9,142 nt of DNA from an uncultured Actinomycetes bacterium (GCA_937864205.1 CALMJB010000058.1:1-9142); one strand, 5' to 3'. Counted from the stretch's first letter, positions 1 through 6,377 are shown. Made by a program: numbers and translations. Notes: generated by a model not told the origin, from the sequence alone.

Positions 1-1472
1 GCTTGTACTTCATTGTTTTGTAGCACTCGATCAATTCGGGCTTTTTCAACATTTAAAATTTTTCCGCGGATGGGAAGCACAGCCTGAAATCTGGAATCGC
101 GGCCGCCTTTAGTTGATCCGCCGGCAGAATCTCCTTCAACTATGTAAAGTTCACATTTTTCCGGTTCGGTCCACTGACAATCCGCTAACTTTCCTGGCAT
201 TCCCCGCCCCTCAAGTAAACCTTTTCGACTTCGGGATAAATCCCGAGCTTTACGGGCTGCAATTCTCGCTGCCGCCGCATCAATACTTTTTCTTACTATG
301 TCTTTACCTTCGGTTGGGTTCTTTTCAAACCAACTTGTTAAATGATCATTCATTGCTTTTTGGGTAAAAGATTTTGCTTCAGTATTGCCTAGTTTGGTTT
401 TGGTTTGTCCTTCAAACTGTGGTTCGCTAACTTTTATAGAAACAATTGCGGTTAGACCTTCACGAACATCATCGCCAGTTAAGCGGTCCTCTTTTTTGCG
501 GATGAATCCCCATTCCTCACCAAATTTGTTGATGATGGAGGTTAAAGCGGTTCTAAAACCTTCTTCATGCATTCCGCCTTCATGAGTATTTATTGTATTT
601 GCGAATGTATATACCGATTCTGAAAAACCACTATTCCATTGCATTGCAACTTCTAGTGACATTTTCGATTTGGAATCATCTGTAGTAAAACTGATTATTG
701 ATTTGTGCGCCTCGCCCCTAGATTGATTTAAGTATTTAACAAAATCAATAATTCCATTAGTGAATTGGTATTTAACTGAATTTGGGTTTCCCTTATCGTC
801 TACGTGGCCATCGCGTTCATCGGTTAAAGTTAAAATTAATCCCTTATTTAAAAATGCCATCTCTCGAAATCTGGTTGCTAAAATTTCAAATGAGAAGTCG
901 GTGGTTTCAAAAATATCTTTTGATGGCAAAAAGTTAATGGTTGTGCCGGTTTCGGATGTAGCCTTACCTTTCTTAACTTCTGCAGTCGGAACTCCTAATT
1001 TGTAACTTTGATTCCAAAAAAAACCATCTCTTTTCACATCCACCACAAGATCTGAACTCAGTGCATTGACAACTGAAACACCAACACCATGTAATCCACC
1101 AGAAACGCTATAGCCGCCGTCACCAAATTTTCCGCCGGCGTGTAAAACTGTTAGAACAACTTCGAGTGCAGACTTTTTTTCTACTGGATGTAAATCGACT
1201 GGAATACCTCGACCATTATCAATAACTGTTACCGAACCATTATTTTTTAAAAATACATTTATCTCGGTGCAATAACCAGCTAAAGCTTCATCGACTGCGT
1301 TATCTACAACTTCATAAACAAGATGGTGTAAACCTCTCTCACCGGTAGAACCGATATACATACCGGGACGTTTGCGGACCGCATCTAAACCTTCGAGAAC
1401 TGTGATCGCTGAGGCGTCATATGATTTTGTTGGTTTTTTAACTGCGGGGCTTTTAACGGGTTTTTGATCCAT
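1..1472 (-). CDS. gyrB: DNA gyrase subunit B, N-terminal 490 codons (C-terminus off the left edge)
   Basis: GyrB is the ATPase subunit of gyrase (A2B2), which introduces negative supercoils using ATP. The minus frame is open without a stop from the ATG at 1472 to the window edge. The GHKL ATPase motifs are present: EVVDNAVDEA (E54, N58), DNGRGIP (D85-P91) and the ATP lid GGKFGDGG followed by SGGLHGVG (about 113-131). The transducer follows, then the start of the TOPRIM domain with EGDSAGGS and GKILNVEKARIDRVL near the edge. About 160-200 C-terminal residues are missing, judged from the usual family length. The start is supported by GGGGTGAT a few bases upstream and by an N-terminus that reaches the conserved LEGLDAVRKRPGMYIG about 25 residues in. 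A short lysine-rich leader of about 17 residues precedes the conserved core. It lies 100 bp downstream of dciA in the same direction. That spacer could hold its own promoter, but I found no convincing -35/-10 pair. Within TOPRIM the motif reads EGDSAGGSTKGGRD, where SAK is usual. Confidence 0.98.
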   Translation of the reverse strand, partial: MDQKPVKSPAVKKPTKSYDASAITVLEGLDAVRKRPGMYIGSTGERGLHHLVYEVVDNAVDEALAGYCTEINVFLKNNGSVTVIDNGRGIPVDLHPVEKKSALEVVLTVLHAGGKFGDGGYSVSGGLHGVGVSVVNALSSDLVVDVKRDGFFWNQSYKLGVPTAEVKKGKATSETGTTINFLPSKDIFETTDFSFEILATRFREMAFLNKGLILTLTDERDGHVDDKGNPNSVKYQFTNGIIDFVKYLNQSRGEAHKSIISFTTDDSKSKMSLEVAMQWNSGFSESVYTFANTINTHEGGMHEEGFRTALTSIINKFGEEWGFIRKKEDRLTGDDVREGLTAIVSIKVSEPQFEGQTKTKLGNTEAKSFTQKAMNDHLTSWFEKNPTEGKDIVRKSIDAAAARIAARKARDLSRSRKGLLEGRGMPGKLADCQWTEPEKCELYIVEGDSAGGSTKGGRDSRFQAVLPIRGKILNVEKARIDRVLQNNEVQ

Positions 1473-1572
1473 AATCACCCCGAATCTTAGTCGCGCAGCG
1501 GTGGTGGGATTACCTTATTCCTTGTTTAAATGGGGATTAGCGGTATTTTTGCAACGAACTCGTAGGTGAGTA

Positions 1573-2025
1573 TTAACCGTAGGTATCTCTGGGGCCCCGC
1601 GCGCCCTTGATTGACCTTAAACCTTTACGCCATTTCGGCGCATTTGGACCGATAAAAATCAGTTCTTCTACCAGCGCTCCAGGGGCACTGTTTCTAATTG
1701 TTACAAGTAACTCTTGTTGCATTAACCGCATTTGATTCGCCCAAGCAGATGATGAACACTGAATAGTTAATTTTCCATCGACGATTGTTATTGGCAAAGT
1801 ATGAGAAGCAACTTCCTCGCCAACAATTTTATTCCATTCTGTAAACAGAGATCCTTCGGCTACACCTTGTTTCCAATTTCGATCTTCTACAATTTGGTTA
1901 ATTAAGTTTTTAATTGGTTCTGGATCAGAATTTTCTCGTTTTAATAAATCATTATTTAAATTCGGCCGCCAAATTTTTGAAGTTTTGAAACTTTTAAAAA
2001 GTTCTCTAGCTAAATCATGCTTCAT
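1573..2025 (-). CDS. dciA: DUF721/DciA family protein, replicative helicase loading factor
   Basis: This 150-residue protein belongs to the DUF721 (DciA) family. In bacteria without DnaC/DnaI loaders, DciA helps place the replicative helicase DnaB on DNA; this function is known for the family and is inferred here. The DUF721 core covers about residues 51-112, with the landmarks WKQGVAEGSLFTEW, IVGEEVASHTLP and SSSAWANQMRL. The tail GPNAPKWRKG...GPRDTYG is characteristic of actinobacterial members, where the gene usually sits between recF and gyrB as here. The first 50 residues are basic and less conserved. The ATG at 2025 overlaps the end of recF by 11 bases and has no strong Shine-Dalgarno sequence, so translation is probably coupled to recF. 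Length is normal for the family (about 150-190). Confidence 0.93.
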   Translation of the reverse strand: MKHDLARELFKSFKTSKIWRPNLNNDLLKRENSDPEPIKNLINQIVEDRNWKQGVAEGSLFTEWNKIVGEEVASHTLPITIVDGKLTIQCSSSAWANQMRLMQQELLVTIRNSAPGALVEELIFIGPNAPKWRKGLRSIKGARGPRDTYG

Positions 2026-3109
2026 AATTGCTCACAAAACCTGATCTTACAAAATATTTTTCTCCTTTTATTTGTGTTGGTAAATCACTCACTACTGCGC
2101 AAGTTATTAGGGTTTGCTCGACTTCATCAATAACATTTAAAAGGTGAGATCTTCTTTCTTCATCAAGTTCTGCAAAAACATCATCTAAAATTAAAATTGG
2201 TTTTGTGCCCAATTTTTGAATATCTTTAAAAATGGAAAGTTTTAAAGCTAGGGCAATTGACCAAGATTCGCCGTGACTTGCATAGGTTTTTACTGGTTGG
2301 TTATCTAGTTTAAGAATTAAATCATCTCGGTGTGGGCCAATTAAGGTAAAACCTCTCTCTATTTCTAATTGGTATGCCGTAGTTAAACCTTTTTGTATTT
2401 TTTCTGAATTTACCTGTGGGTTATTAGAAGGTGATTCAATCGAAGACTTATATTGGATGGTTGCTGATTTCCCATTTGAAATTTGATCATAAGTTGATTG
2501 AAATATAGGTAGTAATTCATTGATGAGGTTTATACGCACTGCAATTAATTGACCACCTAAGTTTGCTACCTGATCATCCCAGGGTGATAATGATTCTTTA
2601 TTGGATCTACTTTTAAGCAGCCGGTTTCGTTGTCTGATCGCTTTTTCATAATCACTAGTTAAAGCGGCAATTTTTGGTGATTTTAATGTTGCATACTCAT
2701 CTAAGAATTTACGGCGTAATCCTGAATCACCGCGTACGAGATCCAAATCCTCTGGTGAAAAATAAATTGATTGCACTAATCCAAAAACTTCTTTTTGAGA
2801 TTTAGTTTGATTTTGGTTGATTTGCGCTTTATTTGGTTTGTTTGAATTTAACTCTAAAACTAAATCTATGTCTCGATTTGGATGTGCAATTTTGCTTCGA
2901 ATATATGCGGTTTCTTGATTTAGTTTTATTAAAGGTTGCACTGTGCTAACCCGGTGTGAGTTTAAAAATGTTTGAAAAATAACAGATTCAACAATATTGG
3001 TTTTACCTTCACCGTTTTTACCGATAAAGATATTTACACCGGGTTTTAAATTAAGATCTAATTTTTCATATGATCTAAAATTTATTAGTTGTAGATTTTT
3101 TATATACAA
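2015..3109 (-). CDS. recF: DNA replication/repair protein RecF
   Basis: RecF is an ABC-type, SMC-like ATPase that works with RecO and RecR to load RecA at single-strand gaps and to help restart stalled forks. The 364 residues carry all family landmarks: N-terminus MYIKNLQLINFRSYEKLDL, Walker A GKNGEGKT (30-37), QSIYFSPEDLDLVRGDSGLRRKFLDE (about 113-138, given here in two overlapping landmarks: SPEDLDLVRGDSG and RRKFLDE), ABC signature SHGESWSIALALKL (278-291) and Walker B ILILDDVFAELDEERR (305-320). Length is typical (360-400). The start codon is TTG, chosen because translation from it gives the canonical MYIKNL N-terminus. It lies 12 bases after the dnaN stop in an all-A/T spacer with no Shine-Dalgarno sequence, so expression probably depends on reinitiation after dnaN. 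The 3' end overlaps dciA by 11 bases. Confidence 0.97.
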   Translation of the reverse strand: MYIKNLQLINFRSYEKLDLNLKPGVNIFIGKNGEGKTNIVESVIFQTFLNSHRVSTVQPLIKLNQETAYIRSKIAHPNRDIDLVLELNSNKPNKAQINQNQTKSQKEVFGLVQSIYFSPEDLDLVRGDSGLRRKFLDEYATLKSPKIAALTSDYEKAIRQRNRLLKSRSNKESLSPWDDQVANLGGQLIAVRINLINELLPIFQSTYDQISNGKSATIQYKSSIESPSNNPQVNSEKIQKGLTTAYQLEIERGFTLIGPHRDDLILKLDNQPVKTYASHGESWSIALALKLSIFKDIQKLGTKPILILDDVFAELDEERRSHLLNVIDEVEQTLITCAVVSDLPTQIKGEKYFVRSGFVSNYEA

Positions 3110-3121
3110 ATTTTAAATTTT

Positions 3122-4249
3122 TCAAGCTGAGTATCGCATTGGCATCAACAAATATTTATAAGTATCAGTAGTACTTGCATCAGGTTTATCTAAACCAGTT
3201 AAAATTGCGGGCTTATTTGCGCCAGTAAAACCGATATGTGCAAATTTAGTACCTAGAGCGTTTAAGCCGTCGGTTAAATAAGTTGGATTAAATGCGATAT
3301 TAATCGCTTCACCTTTGTAATTAATATCTATGGATTCACTAGCTTGGGCTTCATCTCCAGTACCAGCTTCTAGTTGTATTGAGTTATTTGTGAAATTCAG
3401 CCGTAGTGGCACTGTTTTATCAGTCACTAAAGCGACTCGTCGCACTGCATCCAAAAATACCGAGATTTCAACAGTAGCTTCAGATGAAAAACTGTTTGGA
3501 AGTAAGTGTTGAAAGGGTGGAAAAGAGCCATCTAATACTCGGGAAATTAGTGATTTTTTGGGCAGTGTGAACCCAATTAATTTCTCGTTGCTGTTTTCAT
3601 CTGCTAGCGAGATATTTAATTGTTGGTTTAATTCTAAAAATTTTGCAGCCTCTGACAAAGTGCGGGCTCGAAGTAAAGTGTGGGTTTTAAAATTAGGGTT
3701 TTTTGCTTTCCAATCTAGTTTTTTAACCGCTAACCGGTAACGGTCTGTCGCTGCCAATGTAATTTGGTTTTCGTTAATTTCAATATAAACACCGGTAAGG
3801 GTTGGAAGAGAGTCATCTTTACCAGCGGCCACCGCAACTTGGTTTATGGCGTTAGCAAAAACCCCGCTGTTAATTTCTCCAGTGGTGGTGGGCATGTTTG
3901 GCAGGTTTGGATATTCGTTAATAGGAAGTATGGGAAGGGTGAATTTAGATTTTCCGGAAACCACATTGACCCTGGTTCCGTCTAAAGTAAAACTAATTGG
4001 TTTGTTAGGAAGTGATCTGGAAATTTCAGCAAGTAATCTGCCAGGAACTAGAACTTTTCCCGGTTGTTGCACCGAACCTGGAATTTCAGTTTTGGTTGAA
4101 CTTTCTAAATCAGAAGCTGAGAAATGTAATGATTTATCCGCCTCGATAATGATGCCAAGTAGAGCGGTTGATATTGGCCGGTTTGATAATGAACGTGAGA
4201 CCCAATTAACCGCGTCAACTAATAAATCTCGCTCTACTTCAAACTTCAT
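3122..4249 (-). CDS. dnaN: DNA polymerase III beta subunit (sliding clamp)
   Basis: DnaN forms the ring-shaped homodimeric clamp that tethers the replicative polymerase to DNA and recruits many partners through a hydrophobic pocket. The 375-residue length matches the family (about 365-390) and the usual three clamp folds, roughly residues 1-120, 128-250 and 252-375. Landmarks are the N-terminus MKFEVERDLLVDAVNWVSRS, then KFTLPILPINEYPNLP, ITLAATDRYRLAV and the C-terminal pocket residues MPMR (369-372), here followed by three extra residues, YSA. Its ATG is preceded by AGAGGG at a good distance. The gene lies downstream of dnaA across the origin region and directly upstream of recF, the classical dnaA-dnaN-recF order. 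No gnd-like gene lies between dnaN and recF, unlike in Streptomyces. I could not identify a confident dnaN promoter in the AT-rich region upstream. Confidence 0.98.
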   Translation of the reverse strand: MKFEVERDLLVDAVNWVSRSLSNRPISTALLGIIIEADKSLHFSASDLESSTKTEIPGSVQQPGKVLVPGRLLAEISRSLPNKPISFTLDGTRVNVVSGKSKFTLPILPINEYPNLPNMPTTTGEINSGVFANAINQVAVAAGKDDSLPTLTGVYIEINENQITLAATDRYRLAVKKLDWKAKNPNFKTHTLLRARTLSEAAKFLELNQQLNISLADENSNEKLIGFTLPKKSLISRVLDGSFPPFQHLLPNSFSSEATVEISVFLDAVRRVALVTDKTVPLRLNFTNNSIQLEAGTGDEAQASESIDINYKGEAINIAFNPTYLTDGLNALGTKFAHIGFTGANKPAILTGLDKPDASTTDTYKYLLMPMRYSA

Positions 4250-4365
4250 TTTCCCTCTTATTTCTTGTTTTACTATTTTTCACTTCATATTTTTTAATTT
4301 GATTTTTCACTAATCTTGGTAATTCCCACAGGTTATTTTTTAAACCAATTTAATATCTATAAGAG

Positions 4366-4377
4366 TAGTAGTAGTAA
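4366..4377 (+). promoter_or_regulatory. DnaA-trio-like repeat at the unwinding element
   Basis: The plus strand reads TAGTAGTAGTAA, which in 3'-to-5' direction from the box side is AAT-GAT-GAT-GAT. This fits the 3'-[G/A]AT-5' DnaA-trio consensus. It sits between the DnaA boxes on its right and an AT-rich stretch on its left (about 4331-4365), the polarity expected if DnaA extends along this strand to open the duplex. One further TAA triplet (4360-4362) lies in register after a GAG interruption. The strongest boxes are more than 75 bp away, farther than in B. subtilis. Confidence 0.6.
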
Positions 4378-4432
4378 CCAACCAGAAACTCTGTTGATTT
4401 ACACTAAAACACCAGGTCAGAAGGGAAAAACA

Positions 4433-4464
4433 TTATCCCCGATCTGTTCATAGATTGTGGGTAA
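4433..4464. promoter_or_regulatory. Outlying DnaA boxes in oriC
   Basis: TGTGGGTAA at 4456-4464 is a minus-strand box with a single mismatch to TTATCCACA. TTATCCCCG at 4433-4441 on the plus strand has two mismatches and is a weak candidate. They lie between the main box array and the trio-like run, so they could bridge a DnaA filament towards the unwinding site; this is inference. Confidence 0.55.
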
Positions 4465-4500
4465 CTATCTAAAAACCAACTTTTAAATACCGCTTAAATA

Positions 4501-4545
4501 CTATCCACATTTTATCCACAACCTGTGGTCTATATATGTGGGTAT
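4501..4545. promoter_or_regulatory. DnaA-box array, core of oriC
   Basis: Four 9-mers lie in 45 bp. On the plus strand are CTATCCACA (4501-4509, one mismatch to TTATCCACA) and TTATCCACA (4512-4520, exact consensus). On the minus strand are degenerate boxes at 4524-4532 (TGTGGTCTA) and 4537-4545 (TGTGGGTAT). The two left boxes point right and the two right ones point left, with starts 11-13 bp apart, about one helical turn each. The exact box and the one-mismatch box are firm. The other two are weak and rest on the shared TGTGG core and the spacing. Confidence 0.85.
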
Positions 4546-4592
4546 TTAAGCAGGCAATTAAAAACCTTAATCACCAACAAATTTTCAATATT

Positions 4593-4606
4593 AAGTTTTA
4601 AAACTT
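4593..4606. repeat. AT-only palindrome just downstream of dnaA
   Basis: AAGTTTTAAAACTT is a perfect 14-bp palindrome 21 bp past the dnaA stop codon. It has two G/C pairs at most per strand and no loop, so it is a poor intrinsic terminator. It could be a protein site, a melting element or chance in AT-rich DNA. Confidence 0.4.
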
Positions 4607-4627
4607 TGTCGTTAAACAAAACCTTAA

Positions 4628-6067
4628 TTAATTTTTGGACTGTTGTTTAATCCGATTCGTTAATTCAGTTACTTGGTTGTAAATCGAACGTCGTTCCGCC
4701 ATAAGTTGGCGAATTTTTCGATCTGCGTGCATAACAGTTGTGTGATCGCGGTTTCCAAACACTGATCCAATTTTTGGAAGTGATAAGTCGGTTAGTTCCC
4801 GACACAAATACATTGCAATCTGTCTAGCGTTCACTAAAACTCGAGATCTAGAAGTGCCACAAAGATCATCAATTGTTAAACTAAAATAAGCGGCAGTCAT
4901 AGCCATAATTGTCGCCTCAGTAATTTCCGGACCACCATCTTCTGGTATTAAATCTTTTAAAACTATCTCAGCTAACCCAAGTTCAACTGGTTGTTTATTT
5001 AAAGATGCAAAAGCGGTAACGCGAATCAAAGCACCTTCAAGCTCACGGATATTGCTAGAAATTTTGCTCGCAATAAACTCTAAAACTTCATCTGGCGCAT
5101 TCAATTTATCTTGAGCAGCTTTTTTTCTTAAAATTGCAATACGGGTTTCAAGTTCAGGTGGTTGGATATCAGTAATTAAACCCCATTCAAACCGCGAACG
5201 TAGTCGATCTTCCAGTGTAGTTAGCTGTTTTGGTGGTCGGTCACTTGAAATAACTATTTGTTTGTTCGAGTTATATAAAGTGTTAAAAGTATGAAAAAAC
5301 TCCTCTTGGGTGCGTTCTTTATTTTCAAGGAATTGAATATCGTCAACTAATAAAATATCTAGATCACGATAACGCTTTTGAAAAACCGAGGCCTTGTCGT
5401 CGCGAATTGAATTAATAAAATCATTTGTGAATTCTTCCGATGATACATATCTAACTCTTACATTTTTATATAACTCTTTTGCATAGGCCCCAATAGCGTG
5501 CAACAAGTGGGTTTTACCAAGCCCGGATTCGCCGTAAATAAAAAGTGGGTTATAAGCCTTTGCTGGCGCTTCAGCAACAGCTACCGCCGCTGCATGAGCA
5601 AATCGATTAGACGCACCGATTACAAAACTCTCAAAAACGTACCTCGGGTTTAATTGACCAACATCATTTGTTTTATTAGATGAACTGGTTGCGCTTGTAA
5701 ATTGTGTTTCGCTTTGTGTTTCTAAATCACCTGGTTTTCCTTTGATAACTTCTTGGTCAAGGATTGATTCATCATCTTGAGGTTGTGGTTTTAAGTCACC
5801 ACTAACCTTCACAGCGATATTTACTTTTTCGCCAAGTTGGGTGGTTAATGCATCGACAACGACATTACGAAGCCGGGTCTCTAATACTCCTTTTGTGAAA
5901 AGGTCTGGGGCGGAGAGCAACAAATTTGCCTCTTCCTCACCTTGGCTTGGTAGCAAACCCAACGGTTTGGTTCGAGATAAAAAGGCGTTGTGCTGGGGGG
6001 AGCTGATCTGGGAAATGACCTCATCCCATAGTTTTTGGACATCAACCACAACGGTTTTTTGGGTCAT
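4628..6067 (-). CDS. dnaA: Chromosomal replication initiator protein DnaA
   Basis: DnaA is the AAA+ initiator that binds DnaA boxes, melts oriC and recruits the helicase. From the ATG at 6067 it is 479 residues. Domain I covers about 1-90 (LWDEVISQISSPQHNAFL). A variable, Gln/Ser/Thr-rich domain II covers about 91-138. The AAA+ domain III starts at NPRYVFESFVIG and carries Walker A GESGLGKTH (179-187), Walker B LLVDDIQF (239-246), sensor 1 VISSDRPP (272-279) and sensor 2 NIRELEGAL (339-347). Domain IV binds DNA, with RQIAMYLCRELTDLSLPKIG and the signature GNRDHTTVMHADRKI (438-452). An in-frame TTG ten codons upstream (6097) is less likely to be used, because the ATG is preceded by GGGAGGGG at ideal spacing and starts the expected MTQKTVVVDV. 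Domain II is short compared with high-G+C actinobacteria. DnaA boxes in the upstream region suggest autoregulation. Confidence 0.98.
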   Translation of the reverse strand: MTQKTVVVDVQKLWDEVISQISSPQHNAFLSRTKPLGLLPSQGEEEANLLLSAPDLFTKGVLETRLRNVVVDALTTQLGEKVNIAVKVSGDLKPQPQDDESILDQEVIKGKPGDLETQSETQFTSATSSSNKTNDVGQLNPRYVFESFVIGASNRFAHAAAVAVAEAPAKAYNPLFIYGESGLGKTHLLHAIGAYAKELYKNVRVRYVSSEEFTNDFINSIRDDKASVFQKRYRDLDILLVDDIQFLENKERTQEEFFHTFNTLYNSNKQIVISSDRPPKQLTTLEDRLRSRFEWGLITDIQPPELETRIAILRKKAAQDKLNAPDEVLEFIASKISSNIRELEGALIRVTAFASLNKQPVELGLAEIVLKDLIPEDGGPEITEATIMAMTAAYFSLTIDDLCGTSRSRVLVNARQIAMYLCRELTDLSLPKIGSVFGNRDHTTVMHADRKIRQLMAERRSIYNQVTELTNRIKQQSKN

Positions 6068-6074
6068 TTGGCCC

Positions 6075-6082
6075 CTCCCACC
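6075..6082 (-). promoter_or_regulatory. Shine-Dalgarno sequence that decides the dnaA start
   Basis: On the minus strand GGGAGGGG lies about five bases before the ATG at 6067. No comparable site precedes the upstream in-frame TTG at 6097, so the shorter protein is preferred. The longer reading would translate this ribosome-binding site as part of an atypical GGRGQ leader. Confidence 0.75.
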
Positions 6083-6114
6083 TAGAAACTTGATCAACTA
6101 AACAATTCACAAAG

Positions 6115-6227
6115 TTATCCACAGGCTGTGATCTCAGAGATTTAAATATCTGGTTCTAACCCGGGGGAGTTGTGGATAGGGGGCGAACTTAAAGGTAAAA
6201 ATCGAAAAATGCAACCGGTTTTCCACA
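6115..6227. promoter_or_regulatory. DnaA boxes upstream of dnaA
   Basis: Three boxes are visible: TTATCCACA at 6115-6123 (plus strand, exact), TGTGGATAG at 6171-6179 (minus-strand box, one mismatch) and TTTTCCACA at 6219-6227 (plus strand, one mismatch). The middle box would overlap the transcription start of the candidate dnaA promoter, and the third lies just upstream of its -35. This fits negative autoregulation by DnaA. It could also make the origin bipartite, with dnaA between two box clusters as in B. subtilis. The box assignments are direct; the roles are inferred. Confidence 0.8.
6186..6214 (-). promoter_or_regulatory. Candidate dnaA promoter
   Basis: On the minus strand TTGCAT (6214-6209) is followed after 17 bp by TAAGTT (6191-6186). 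This fits an actinobacterial vegetative promoter with a TTG-type -35 and a TAnnnT -10. The start site would fall near 6179, giving a leader of about 110 bases and placing a DnaA box at +1. The -10 is weak, so this is a candidate only. Confidence 0.45.
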
Positions 6228-6249
6228 AGAGCTAACCCTTTTCAACGGT

Positions 6250-6279
6250 TTGACCCGGTTTATTCCCAACCCTTAGCCT
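6250..6279 (+). promoter_or_regulatory. Candidate promoter of the rpmH-rnpA-yidD-yidC operon
   Basis: TTGACC (6250-6255) matches TTGACA at five of six positions. After 18 bp comes TAGCCT (6274-6279), a TAnnnT-type -10. Transcription from about 6286 would give a leader of about 150 bases before rpmH. The -35 is good but the -10 is weak; an AT-rich segment nearer rpmH could hold another promoter. Confidence 0.4.
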
Positions 6280-6377
6280 TACGCACCTTCTGTTTACCCA
6301 AGTTAAACCTATTTGAATTAGATTCGTTTAATTCTAAAAATTAAGGGAAGACTTGGAAAAACAGAAACATCTGTGGC

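Larger units (their letters stand above)
4250..4627. other. Replication origin region (oriC) between dnaA and dnaN
   Basis: This 378-bp gene-free stretch between dnaA and dnaN is the usual actinobacterial oriC location. It contains a cluster of DnaA-box-like 9-mers (4433-4545), a DnaA-trio-like run (4366-4377) and an AT-rich segment (about 4251-4365) suited to unwinding. Read on the minus strand, the order is boxes, trio, AT-rich tract and then dnaN, which matches the basal unwinding layout described in Bacillus subtilis. The end nearest dnaA (4561-4627) has no boxes but holds an AT-only palindrome and a short direct repeat. No open reading frame of note and no GC-rich terminator stem were seen. 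Gene content diverges on either side, as expected around an origin. Confidence 0.9.

Noticed and set aside
113..1005. Several plus-strand frames opposite gyrB (113-367, 385-585, 760-1005)
   Set aside because: The minus strand is continuously open as gyrB with all catalytic motifs; these frames have no domain features.
1473..1572. Promoter for gyrB in the dciA-gyrB spacer
   Set aside because: TTGCAA occurs on the minus strand, but no acceptable -10 lies at 16-18 bp; too weak to list as a feature.
3846..4313. 155-codon plus-strand reading frame opposite the 5' half of dnaN and part of oriC
   Set aside because: It lies antisense to a complete, well-conserved dnaN, resembles no known family and ends in a low-complexity AT-rich tail. 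It is a shadow of dnaN codon bias.
4322..4330. ATTCCCACA as a further DnaA box on the dnaN side
   Set aside because: Three mismatches to TTATCCACA, and it lies on the wrong side of the trio-like run.
4392..4400. TGTTGATTT as a DnaA box next to the trio-like run
   Set aside because: Position would suit an unwinding-adjacent box, but it matches the consensus at only six of nine bases.
6315..6334. Inverted repeat GAATTA/TAATTC in the rpmH leader
   Set aside because: Only 6 bp, AT-rich and with an 8-base loop; expected by chance in this composition.
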